Below are positions 1-7,339 of a DNA stretch of 12,880 nt, in pieces; the first letter of the stretch is position 1; each line of letters begins with the position of its first letter. The position numbers and the translations under genes were made by a program. The notes under the pieces were generated by a model, which had not been told where the DNA came from, made no database searches, and saw only the letters and a list, made by a program, of their open reading frames with translations. Source of the stretch: Armatimonadota bacterium (GTDB lineage: Bacteria > Armatimonadota > Zipacnadia > Zipacnadales > UBA11051); the NCBI GenBank assembly GCA_003542955.1, contig DPJP01000374.1, forward strand, positions 2,524-15,403, in the 5' to 3' direction.

Positions 1-54
1 ATCTCCCGCGACACCCGACAGACGAAGCCCGCTCGCACAGGGGCTCATGGCATT

Positions 55-73
55 GCTGACGCGCCGTGTCAGC
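55..73 (-). terminator. Hairpin downstream of the left operon, possible terminator
   Basis: Six-base perfect arms (GCTGAC and GTCAGC) enclose a 7-base loop about 90 bases beyond the stop codon of the DUF3604 gene. No T-run follows on the minus strand, so it is not a classical intrinsic terminator. It could equally be a chance stem or part of a leader for a gene beyond the left edge. The rest of 1-161 shows no supported gene. Confidence 0.25.
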
Positions 74-161
74 TGCTCTGATGTTAGCGCTCATGCCCTT
101 TGTGCGCGCGTTCACTGCTGCACCGGATGTCACCAGGCGGACAGGGAGCCGCGCGCGGCTG

Positions 162-2324
162 CTATCTGAGGAATATGGGGCTGCTCCAGGCCTTCGCCCC
201 GTCAACCTGCCGGACGCGGACCCAGTACGCCGCGGGCCCGAAGCCTGTGCCCGTGACAGGGAACTCGACGCGCACATCCGCCGGTGGAGCTTCGGCAGGC
301 AGCCGCTGAAGCGACACATGGCGCCCCACGCCGCCGGCGTCGAAACGACGGGGTTCGAGACCGTTGAGCCCATCGAGCGCGAGCATCAGGTTGTACGTCT
401 GGGTATGAAAGCGCAGTACGGCGCCCTCAATGCGGTCCAGATGCAGTATGACACCGTCCTCGTCGCCGACGGTCGTCGAGCGCCACATCACCATGCCCTT
501 GTCGGCGCCGATGATGCCTTCGGCCGGGGTGTCGAATGCGTACGGTTCCACTCCCAGCACCCGTGCCCCGGTGATCTGGAGCCTCCCGTACCAGTGTGCC
601 GCCCGGTCGCGGCCGCGGATGCGTGCGCCGCCCCAACTGACACGCACGCTCTCGGAGAGCCCGCGGCCCGCGAAGCCGTCGTAGCGGGCTATGAGCTTGT
701 CATCGGCGAACAGATCGATGCTCTCGATGCCCTCGGTGCCCTGGACCTCGACGACGAACGGTGACTTGCCGAAGCCGCGCCATGGCTCGATCGAGCCCAT
801 GAAGTAGTCTCCGGCAGTGAAGCGCATGTTAATGCGTTGGCCGGTGGTGCCATAGCAGCGCCTCTCGCGGAGCGCCTCGAACACGGCTTCACGAGTCAGA
901 TCGGGGGCGTAGACACAGGTCAGACCTCCGTAGACGCCAAACTGGCCCACACCGGGGTAACTGGCGCCGGGCCGGCCCTTGTGGCCGTCAGAGTTGGCGA
1001 CGACGCCGACGGTATGCCCCAGCCTGAGTGACTCCGTCAGCATCCACTCGAACTCGCCCCAGGCGGAGTAGACCTCGACCAGCCGCTTCAGGCTCTCGTC
1101 GTGCCTGGCCAGGTCCGCTCTGCGGCCGCCCACGTGCGCAGCCAGCACGACGTCGCGCCCCTGCAACTGCTCGTAGAGGCTCTCAATCGGGTAGCGGTCG
1201 GTGTCAATGTCGGCATCATCGTCGACAAGTGCGTGCCCGGAGCGGTAGATGGGCTCATTGTCCCGCAGGTACCAGACGTTGTGGTCGCCGCCACCGCCGG
1301 TATTCCCCGACCATTCATACCCAAGCAGTGTCACAAAGCGCCCCGGCGCGTTGTGCGCGCGCACCTCTCGCTGGACCTCGGCCCAGTTGTCACGCGTGAG
1401 CTGAAAGTCGTTGCCCTGGTGGCTGCAGAAGTCCACGCACGCCTTGTCGCGGGCAAAGCGGAAGTAGTCCGCGACCGTATTCGTGCCGACGGTGCTCTCG
1501 CTCTGCCCGTGCAGGTCGCCCCAGTAGCGCCTGAGCGCGTACTGCGAACTGCACTCGATGGGGTTGCTCGTCGCCTCCATCTGCTCGGCGCTCGCGCTGA
1601 CGCGGTAGACGCCCTCCGCCGGGCATGCAAACGGGATCGGCATCACGCCCGTCTCGTCGGCGACGTAGGCGACCTCACTCGGCAGACCCAGCAGCGGGTC
1701 GGCCGCAAGCCGGATGACACCATCAAAGCCGCCCGTGGGGTTGCCCCAGGCATCCTCGAACTTGAGCCGCAAAACGCCCTGCTCTCCGGGGCGGCAGCAG
1801 GTGGGCGCGATGACCTTGAGCGCCTCCGGCGCGCCCGCGATCACCATGATCTCGGGGCAGCCCCGCAGCTTGATGAACCTGCCGGTGGCAATGGGGTTGA
1901 CCATAACGCGGAACTCGAAGCTGGTCTCGCAGAATGTCTGCACGCGCGAGCCGGGGGAGCCGCCGGACGTGTCGCCGTAGGTGATTGTGATCGTCTCGCC
2001 GGGCAGAATGCCGTTGTCGAAGACGTCGATGACCACGCCCTTGCGCCACGGGCGAACATGTGCCTTGCTGTCGAAGCGCACGCGCAGGGAGGCGCTCGAG
2101 TCGGTGGTGACACTCAGGTAGTCCTCGGCGCGCGGGTCCTCAGTCTGCGGAGTGCCCCAGTCGGTGGCAAAACGCCACAGAACGAGCACCGTGCCGCCGT
2201 CGTCAATACCCCACTGGCCGGCGGTGTAGGTGAGCTGCCAGGTGCCGTATGACCCCGCCACGACCGGGTCCGTCGGCGACACCGTGCAGGTCCCGCACAT
2301 CCCCGGCACATCAATCCCGAGCAT
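162..2324 (-). CDS. DUF3604 / PHP-type metal-dependent hydrolase-like protein
   Basis: A 720-residue protein with no signal peptide, so probably cytoplasmic. The N-terminal third (about residues 1-260) looks like beta-rich, Ig-like domains. The C-terminal part matches the DUF3604 family, which is related to PHP phosphoesterases. The run RYWGDLHGQSE carries H272, CSHQGND carries H302, GGDHNVWY carries H348, AAHVGG carries H397 and ANSDGH carries D446 and H448. These are the kind of spaced His/Asp residues that bind metals in PHP enzymes, and none appears lost. The substrate is unknown in this family. The gene is the last of a four-gene minus-strand operon, 20 bp after the amidohydrolase. An AGGTGG stands only 4 bases before the ATG, so the ribosome site is weak or translation is coupled. 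I am confident in the family but not in any reaction. Confidence 0.9.
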   Translation of the reverse strand: MLGIDVPGMCGTCTVSPTDPVVAGSYGTWQLTYTAGQWGIDDGGTVLVLWRFATDWGTPQTEDPRAEDYLSVTTDSSASLRVRFDSKAHVRPWRKGVVIDVFDNGILPGETITITYGDTSGGSPGSRVQTFCETSFEFRVMVNPIATGRFIKLRGCPEIMVIAGAPEALKVIAPTCCRPGEQGVLRLKFEDAWGNPTGGFDGVIRLAADPLLGLPSEVAYVADETGVMPIPFACPAEGVYRVSASAEQMEATSNPIECSSQYALRRYWGDLHGQSESTVGTNTVADYFRFARDKACVDFCSHQGNDFQLTRDNWAEVQREVRAHNAPGRFVTLLGYEWSGNTGGGGDHNVWYLRDNEPIYRSGHALVDDDADIDTDRYPIESLYEQLQGRDVVLAAHVGGRRADLARHDESLKRLVEVYSAWGEFEWMLTESLRLGHTVGVVANSDGHKGRPGASYPGVGQFGVYGGLTCVYAPDLTREAVFEALRERRCYGTTGQRINMRFTAGDYFMGSIEPWRGFGKSPFVVEVQGTEGIESIDLFADDKLIARYDGFAGRGLSESVRVSWGGARIRGRDRAAHWYGRLQITGARVLGVEPYAFDTPAEGIIGADKGMVMWRSTTVGDEDGVILHLDRIEGAVLRFHTQTYNLMLALDGLNGLEPRRFDAGGVGRHVSLQRLPAEAPPADVRVEFPVTGTGFGPAAYWVRVRQVDGAKAWSSPIFLR

Positions 2325-2344
2325 CAGACCACCTGCTCATTGTG

Positions 2345-3094
2345 CTACGCGGTCGGCCTCCCCGGGAGACCGAGTATCCTCGCCGCGTTGTCCCAGTAGA
2401 TCAGTTGCCGCTGTGCGTCGCTCAGGCCGGCGCCCTCGTACATACCCAGGGTGAATGCCGGGTCGAGCAAGTCGCTGTCAGACCCGAAGCAGATCTTCTC
2501 GGGCCCACAAATCCCTAACGCCCGCTCGATCTTCCCTGCTCCCGGCCACTCACAGCAGAACTCGATGTACACGTTGGCGACGCTTGCGGCGACGCGGGCC
2601 ACCTCGTCGGAATCAGTATGCCCCGCATGCCCGAGGATGACGCTCAGGTGCGGGTACTCACGCGCGTAATCGCCCAACTGATGCGCCGCATGCTGGTCTA
2701 CGGTGTGGACGAGCAGGACGCAGGCGCGGGCAGCCACCTCCGCGATCAGCGCACCCATCCGCGGGTCGTCGCAGGCGACGCCGCTCAGCCGCGGGTGGAT
2801 CTTGGCCCCCACCATCGAGTCGAGCGGCAGGTAGCGCTCCATCTGCTCGACCGACTCCGGCAGCATGGCCGCGTTCACGTACACGTAGCCCAGCAACTGC
2901 TCGTGCGGCTCGATGGCGCGGACCATCTCGGCGTTGCCGGCCTCCATATCGTACATGATCGCCAGCGCCGAGGAGCAGACCATGTACTCGATCTGCTCGC
3001 GCTCGCACAGCCGCAGAAGCCGCTCCGTCTCATCATCCACCGGCATCGGGAACTGCCACTGTCCGTGGTGGGCGTGGACATCGATCTTCTTCAT
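2345..3094 (-). CDS. Amidohydrolase-2 family metal-dependent hydrolase
   Basis: A 249-residue TIM-barrel amidohydrolase of the small PF04909 type. The N-terminus has the metal motif H7-x-H9 (IDVHAHHG). A further strand has LLVH (H130), then LGHAGH (H156, H159), and near the end CFGSD (D206). This is the full ligand set expected for the family, followed by the usual C-terminal 'xxxNAARIL' helix. Relatives hydrolyse or decarboxylate small ring or acid substrates, and nothing here fixes the substrate. There is no signal peptide, so it is cytoplasmic. Its ATG overlaps the TGA of the upstream gene as ATGA (3091-3094), which suggests translational coupling. The upstream protein belongs to the same family but lacks most of these ligands. 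Confidence 0.88.
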   Translation of the reverse strand: MKKIDVHAHHGQWQFPMPVDDETERLLRLCEREQIEYMVCSSALAIMYDMEAGNAEMVRAIEPHEQLLGYVYVNAAMLPESVEQMERYLPLDSMVGAKIHPRLSGVACDDPRMGALIAEVAARACVLLVHTVDQHAAHQLGDYAREYPHLSVILGHAGHTDSDEVARVAASVANVYIEFCCEWPGAGKIERALGICGPEKICFGSDSDLLDPAFTLGMYEGAGLSDAQRQLIYWDNAARILGLPGRPTA

Positions 3095-3894
3095 GCGCCC
3101 ACCGCCTTGAGCAACTGCTTGAGCGCATTGCCGCCGAGGATCATGTCCCGCTGCTCAGGCTCGATTCGGGCTACTTCGACGAGGCGGTAGGCCGACTCGA
3201 AGTACATCTCGGGGCTGTCGGAGCCGAACAGGAGTCTCGCCGCTCCGGCGTGCCTGACGAAAGCCTCTATGGTGTCGGCCGTGTTGAGCGCGCTCGTGTC
3301 GGCGTAGAACGTCTCGTAGCGCTCCGTCAGGGCGGCGGTCTCAGCGCCCTGGCCGAATGATGCCTCCATCGCCACGATCGGGAAGCCGAAGTCGCACAAG
3401 CGCTCTGCGAGGAACGTCTGATCTCCCCATCCGCCCGCGGGGACCATGATCGCCACGGGGTACTGGGCCAGTTCCTCGCAGATGGTCATGAATGGGAGGC
3501 TCCGGACGCTCCAGCCCTGCTCGTCGGGGAAGAAGCGGAAGAGCCGGAAGCCATTGTCTACGCAGCGCTCGATCTCCTCCAGGCACCCGAAGTGCCGCCG
3601 CGGGTCGATCGTGGCGACCGGCTCGATTCGCGGATCGAGCTGCGACGCCCGCAGTGTCTCATCATTGCCGCTGACGAAGTCGTAGAGCTTCCCACGCAGA
3701 CTGTATGCGCATGCGCGGTTGACCCCATGCTCGTCCATGATCCGTATCAGGTTGTCCAGTGACCAGTCCACATCCTGGGTGGTGGGCTCCAGGCCGGGCC
3801 TGGGCCGGCACATGCGGGCACTCTGCACATGGAGCGCCTTTCGCACCCGTCTCTGCGGGCTGGCGCCGAAGCAGGTGTTGATATCGATGAGCAT
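3091..3894 (-). CDS. Amidohydrolase-like protein lacking most metal ligands
   Basis: A 267-residue protein with the layout of the amidohydrolase-2 family. It begins MLIDINTCFG, where active members have D-x-H-x-H: the two His positions are N6 and C8. The middle strand reads AIMVPAGGWGDQ instead of a His-bearing strand, and the strand before the end reads IVAMEASFG instead of the usual H-x-G. Only the last Asp survives, in LLFGSDSPEM (D226), followed by the family-like NALKQLL helix. I infer a non-canonical or metal-free homologue that may bind rather than hydrolyse a ligand, or act with the next protein. The reading frame is intact and AGGGAAGG lies 8 bases before the ATG, so it is not a decayed gene. 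It starts 25 bp after the secreted DUF4139-like gene and is coupled to the canonical amidohydrolase by a 4-bp overlap. Confidence 0.8.
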   Translation of the reverse strand: MLIDINTCFGASPQRRVRKALHVQSARMCRPRPGLEPTTQDVDWSLDNLIRIMDEHGVNRACAYSLRGKLYDFVSGNDETLRASQLDPRIEPVATIDPRRHFGCLEEIERCVDNGFRLFRFFPDEQGWSVRSLPFMTICEELAQYPVAIMVPAGGWGDQTFLAERLCDFGFPIVAMEASFGQGAETAALTERYETFYADTSALNTADTIEAFVRHAGAARLLFGSDSPEMYFESAYRLVEVARIEPEQRDMILGGNALKQLLKAVGA

Positions 3895-3919
3895 CGGCTC
3901 GGCCTTCCCTACTGTTGGT

Positions 3920-4999
3920 CTATGGTATGATGCTGCGCTTCAGGATGCTGTAGGTGAGCGTTGTGGCCTGTGCCGGGCCCGCTGCGACGCGCCACTCAGC
4001 GGTCGTTGCGTCCACCCGACTATAGTCGGCAGAGCTTCTCTCGATCGTCCAATCACCCTCGGCATGAACGCGGAAGACCAGCTCCATCGGGTCCGCGCTG
4101 CGGTTGAAGAACGTGCACTCGTAGCTATCGAGAGTGTCGCTGAGCGCGAGCTTGCCGTAGACGTCGGTCCTGGCGTTCTGCTGCACGCTCTCCAGCAGGC
4201 CCCCGGTGACCTGGTACTCGGGGACGGGCCGGACGGGCAGCTCGGCTTCGGCGCCGGCCGGGGTGAAGGGCAACGTCGCCCGTCCCAGCAGCGCGCTGCC
4301 GGGGGCGGCGCCGTCGAAGACGCCGATCGGCCCGGACACGAGCGGCTGTGCCCGGGATGGACACTGTACCGTCCATATCGCCATCGGCTGCTTGCCGTAT
4401 GCGGCCTCGTCGTAGATGACCGAGGTACTCAGCGGCAGATCGCGCAAGACGAACAGCTCCTGCGTCGCCTCCGACCCGGCCGGCACACTCGCCTGGTAGC
4501 TCAGCCCGGAGGCCAGACGCACCAGCAGCCCCTCCAGCGGCTCTTTGCCGCCATTCGATGTGGTGACCGACATGCGCAGTTCGGCTCTGGCCTCCCCGGC
4601 CCGGTGGAGAGAGTAGGTGGGTCTCACACCGATGCCCTTGGGGACATACCACACGCGGAAGTGCGCCGTCGTTGTACGCGGGACGTTCACCGCCCAGAAC
4701 AGCCTGCCGGCAGCGTCCGGCCGCTGGTGGCGCGCTGAGATCACCATGCCGGACGGGGGGGAGACCGGGATCAGCCGCACCGATGCGGCATCGAGCCCCT
4801 CGGCGGCGTAATCGAACGCCAGCTCAGTCTCTCCCGCTGGCAGGTCCACCTGCATCGAGCGGATCGCGTGCATCGCGCCGGACGGCATGCAGATCAGTTG
4901 TTCCGCACCTTGCGAGAGGGGCGTGCTCAGCTCGAGAGCGACGGCTTGGAGCGTGCAGACGAAGACAAGGGCGGTGACGACGATCGCGATGCGGAGCAT
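3920..4999 (-). CDS. Secreted DUF4139-like beta-rich protein
   Basis: A 359-residue protein. I chose the ATG at 4999 because a GGAGG (5010-5014) stands 10 bases upstream and the product then opens with a clean signal peptide: MLRIAIVV, a hydrophobic core, and a likely cleavage after AVA at residue 21. There is no lipobox. The mature protein has no obvious catalytic motif and is rich in beta-strand-like stretches. The repeated arrangement of a W-V-pattern region and a C-terminal part ending in DWTIERSS...TLTYSI resembles DUF4139 (mucoidy inhibitor A type) proteins, though the match is judged by eye and is uncertain. It is the first gene of the minus-strand operon and is transcribed divergently from metV. 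It would act in the periplasm or outside the cell, unlike the three cytoplasmic-looking proteins encoded after it. Confidence 0.72.
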   Translation of the reverse strand: MLRIAIVVTALVFVCTLQAVALELSTPLSQGAEQLICMPSGAMHAIRSMQVDLPAGETELAFDYAAEGLDAASVRLIPVSPPSGMVISARHQRPDAAGRLFWAVNVPRTTTAHFRVWYVPKGIGVRPTYSLHRAGEARAELRMSVTTSNGGKEPLEGLLVRLASGLSYQASVPAGSEATQELFVLRDLPLSTSVIYDEAAYGKQPMAIWTVQCPSRAQPLVSGPIGVFDGAAPGSALLGRATLPFTPAGAEAELPVRPVPEYQVTGGLLESVQQNARTDVYGKLALSDTLDSYECTFFNRSADPMELVFRVHAEGDWTIERSSADYSRVDATTAEWRVAAGPAQATTLTYSILKRSIIP

Positions 5000-5155
5000 G
5001 GTTCGGGCGCCTCCAGGCGTTGCGTGGCTTGTCGTACGCAGTAGCATTCCCCGGCCGGGCCTGAGCACCTCCAAACGACAGCGGCCGGCGTCGGAGGCCT
5101 GCGATGGCCCGGACTGCGTATGCTTGTAAGCTGACTCAGGGGCACGAGCATGCCG

Positions 5156-5195
5156 CCCCGGCCGACATCGGCCGAGGCACAAAGGAGGTATCGCG
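5156..5195 (+). promoter_or_regulatory. Hairpin plus orphan AAAGGAGG in the metV leader
   Basis: GGCCGA (5160-5165) and TCGGCC (5168-5173) form a tight dyad with a 2-base centre, extended by outer C-G pairs. AAAGGAGG follows at 5181-5188, a near-perfect Shine-Dalgarno sequence, but no ATG, GTG or TTG lies within the next 15 bases. The start of metV is about 100 bases further on and has its own ribosome site. A similar hairpin plus AAGGAG sits before the 8572 gene. The role is unknown; it may be a leader RNA element or a protein-binding site. The rest of the divergent region 5000-5293 holds no further element I can support. Confidence 0.4.
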
Positions 5196-5293
5196 TCCTC
5201 AACGGCGAATACAGCCCGACAGAACCGGGGCGGCTGCCCGAGCGTCGGTAGATGCGGGCCCGCGCTACGTCGACCTGTGAAGGGGTTAGAGCC

Positions 5294-5956
5294 TTGATCG
5301 CGACCAGAAGCAAGGAATTCGAGGAACTACTGAAGACGCTAGCAGATGCCGGGAGCGTCTACATCGTGGGCTGTGGTGACTGCGCCACCGTACTCCAGAC
5401 CGGCGGCGAGTACGAAGTCAACGAGATGACGGGGAAGCTGCAGGAACAGGGCAAGACGGTCACCGGTACCATCGTCCCGGACGTCACCTGCCAGATTCTC
5501 GACATCAAGCGGCTGCTCCGCAAGCAAGCCGACGCGGTCGATGCGGCCGATGCCGTGCTTGTCATGGCCTGTGGCTGCGGCATCCAGGCGGTGGCCGAAG
5601 TGCTCGAGGGCAAACGGGTTGTGGCGGGGCTGGACACCGTCTTCGCCGCCGACAAGGGCCGCGCCGGCGAGTTCTACGAGTACTGCTCCCTGTGCGGCGA
5701 CTGTGTCGTCGACCAGTATGCCGGTGTGTGCCCCGTCACACGCTGCCCCAAGGGTCAGTTGAATGGCCCGTGTGGAGGCACCGACGGCGGCAAGTGCGAG
5801 GTCGACTCGGAGAAGGACTGCGTCTGGACGCTCATCTACAAGCGGATGGAGACCGCAGGCGACGCAGACGACGTCAAACATCGTCTGGCCAACGCAAAGA
5901 AGTGGGAGAAGGGGACGAAGCCGCACTCCTACGTCTTCGAGCCCAGGCGTGGCTGA
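5294..5956 (+). CDS. metV: MetV-like methylene-tetrahydrofolate reductase C-terminal (MTHFR_C) protein
   Basis: A 220-residue Cys-rich protein. I place the start at the TTG at 5294, because GAAGGGG ends 8 bases upstream and the product then begins MIATRSKEFEELL, as related proteins do. The ATG at 5252 has no ribosome site. The N-terminal half has VGCGDCATVLQTGG (C27, C30), VTCQ and MACGCG. The C-terminal half has YCSLCGDC, then CPVTRCPKG, LNGPCGG and the GKCEVD..KDC stretch that is the signature of the MTHFR_C family. In acetogens MetV partners MetF in the methylene-tetrahydrofolate reductase complex. No metF is in the window, so the partner must be encoded elsewhere or differ. A hairpin 28 bases after the stop separates it from the next gene, and the downstream genes are URO-D-type methyltransferase relatives. 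Confidence 0.87.
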   Translation: MIATRSKEFEELLKTLADAGSVYIVGCGDCATVLQTGGEYEVNEMTGKLQEQGKTVTGTIVPDVTCQILDIKRLLRKQADAVDAADAVLVMACGCGIQAVAEVLEGKRVVAGLDTVFAADKGRAGEFYEYCSLCGDCVVDQYAGVCPVTRCPKGQLNGPCGGTDGGKCEVDSEKDCVWTLIYKRMETAGDADDVKHRLANAKKWEKGTKPHSYVFEPRRG

Positions 5957-5983
5957 GCCGAACCCATGATGTGACGTCTCTCC

Positions 5984-6014
5984 GTCGGCCGACAGGCGCC
6001 CTGCCGTCGGCCGA
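5984..6014 (+). terminator. Strong hairpin after metV, terminator or shared leader element
   Basis: TCGGCCGAC (5985-5993) pairs perfectly with GTCGGCCGA (6006-6014). Inside them GGC and GCC add three pairs after an A bulge. The 11-base CCGTCGGCCGA occurs twice, 22 bases apart (5982 and 6004). The stem begins 27 bases after the metV stop and is followed by TCTGTCGTTG rather than a true T-run. It may end metV transcription. Its right arm is also followed by AGGTATCGCG (6028-6037), identical to the ten bases at 5186-5195 in the metV leader. Confidence 0.5.
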
Positions 6015-6057
6015 TCTGTCGTTGCCCAGGTATCGCGCGCAGCGCCGACAGGAACGG

Positions 6058-6072
6058 CGGGAGCTGCTCCCG
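6058..6072 (+). promoter_or_regulatory. Short hairpin in the leader of the zinc-less URO-D gene
   Basis: CGGGAG and CTCCCG are perfect 6-base arms around a CTG triloop, about 95 bases before the ATG at 6167. It lies downstream of the large hairpin at 5984-6014. The function is unknown; a leader fold or an additional termination stem is possible. The intergenic stretch 5957-6166 shows no gene. Confidence 0.25.
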
Positions 6073-6166
6073 GATGCTTTCCGGAGCCGATTTCCGTGGC
6101 AAAGCGGTTCCTCGTCTGATCCTGGGCAGATGCCGCTGCACCATCCGAGACCCGGAGTGTGACCCG

Positions 6167-7339
6167 ATGACGGGCAGGCAGCTTCTCGAGAGCACCCTCG
6201 CGGGACGACCCGTCGATGCGGTCGCCTGCGCCCCCATCTACCTCTCACTGTACTGCGAGCCGATCCGCCGTCGCAAACTCGCTCAGGTCTACCGCGAGAT
6301 GGCTGCCGGCCGGTCCGAGTTCAGGCTCTCTTACGACGACGAGCTCGATGCTCTGCTCGAGGCCAACGAGCGGACCTACTCGGAGTTCACTACTCGCCCG
6401 GATTGGATGCGTGTCTCGCTGGGGCCCGCCCGCGGCGCAGTCGAGGGCGGCAGATACGTCTCCATTGCGGAGAACTCCTGCATCGTCCACTCAGGCGACC
6501 CCGCTACGGGCACCGACCTCGAAGCTCACTATGAGGCGACACATTCATCCTCCGTCGACATGTGGGATGAAGGAACCACCATCAGCGATGAGACCGACGT
6601 CGAACGCCTCGTGCCGCTCTACCAGTGGGAGAGCAGGCTTGATGACGAGCAGGGGCTGTTGGCGGACCGCTCGCTGAAGCGCTGGGGCGACGATTACCTG
6701 CTGCAGGGTCACACCGGCACGCCCTTCTGGGGCGGCTACCATCTACTGGGCTTCGCGGGACTGATGCGCATGGTCCGCGAGAACCCCGCCCTGCTCGAGA
6801 AGCTCTTCGCGCGTGTGATGCACAACCGTATCGCGGATATCAGGGCGCTGGCGGAGACAGGGCTGCGCTGCCTGTTTGTCGAGGAGTGCCTGACCGGCGC
6901 CGACATGATCTCGGTGCAGGACTTCGAGCGGCTCGTATGGCCGTTCCTGCGTGACACGGTGCAGGCCGCGGTGGATATGGGCATGCAGGTTGTGTTCTAC
7001 TTCACCGGGGAGCCCCGGGGACGGGTCGAGTATCTCGGGCAACTCGCCGCGCACGCGCTTGCCTTCGAGGAGGACAAGAAGAACATCCGGATAGACCTGG
7101 CCGAGATCAGGAGTATCGTCGGCCCGGGCAAAGCGCTCTTCGGCAATCTGGACGTCGTCATGCTGCGCGATGCCGACCGCACTACCCTCGCCGCCGAGAT
7201 CGCCGCGGAGGCGGCCGCTGCCGGGTCACCATTTGTTGTCAGCATGGGCAGCCCGGCGACGCTGGATACCCCGCCCGAGCGTATCTCCTGGCTGACCGAG
7301 ATCGCCCGCGAGCTGCCGGGTCCTCACGCGAACTGCTGA
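6167..7339 (+). CDS. URO-D superfamily protein without the MtaA-type zinc site
   Basis: A 390-residue protein. The ATG at 6167 is chosen because GGAG lies 9 bases upstream and the product opens MTGRQLLESTLAGRPVDAV, the usual opening of uroporphyrinogen-decarboxylase-like proteins (PF01208). Other landmarks are the long helical middle with GYHLLGFAGLMRM, the run VEECLTGADMIS and LFGNLDVVML. Where MtaA-type methyltransferases have H-x-C-G-N, this protein reads Y278-F-T280-G-E, and the C-terminal Cys loop reads SMGSPATLD. All three zinc ligands are therefore missing. It is not HemE by its overall sequence. I infer a corrinoid-related or other small-molecule role, but the reaction is open. Its last 16 bases overlap the end of mtnA on the opposite strand. 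Confidence 0.83.
   Translation: MTGRQLLESTLAGRPVDAVACAPIYLSLYCEPIRRRKLAQVYREMAAGRSEFRLSYDDELDALLEANERTYSEFTTRPDWMRVSLGPARGAVEGGRYVSIAENSCIVHSGDPATGTDLEAHYEATHSSSVDMWDEGTTISDETDVERLVPLYQWESRLDDEQGLLADRSLKRWGDDYLLQGHTGTPFWGGYHLLGFAGLMRMVRENPALLEKLFARVMHNRIADIRALAETGLRCLFVEECLTGADMISVQDFERLVWPFLRDTVQAAVDMGMQVVFYFTGEPRGRVEYLGQLAAHALAFEEDKKNIRIDLAEIRSIVGPGKALFGNLDVVMLRDADRTTLAAEIAAEAAAAGSPFVVSMGSPATLDTPPERISWLTEIARELPGPHANC

Noticed and set aside
1..94. A minus-strand frame starting at an ATG near 94 and running off the left edge
   Set aside because: Only 31 codons are visible, AAAGGG is one base from the ATG, and no family features appear. Too little to call.
1101..2252. A 383-codon plus-strand frame opposite the DUF3604 gene
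   Set aside because: It is low-complexity, lacks a ribosome site, and lies entirely within a clear family member on the other strand.
5000..5182. N-terminal extension of the DUF4139-like gene to an ATG at 5182
   Set aside because: The extra 61 residues precede a clean signal peptide at the 4999 ATG and would mask it. The closer start has GGAGG upstream.
6074..6166. N-terminal extension of the zinc-less URO-D gene to an ATG at 6074
   Set aside because: The first 31 residues are Arg- and Cys-rich and unlike the family opening. GGAG and the MTGRQLL start favour 6167.
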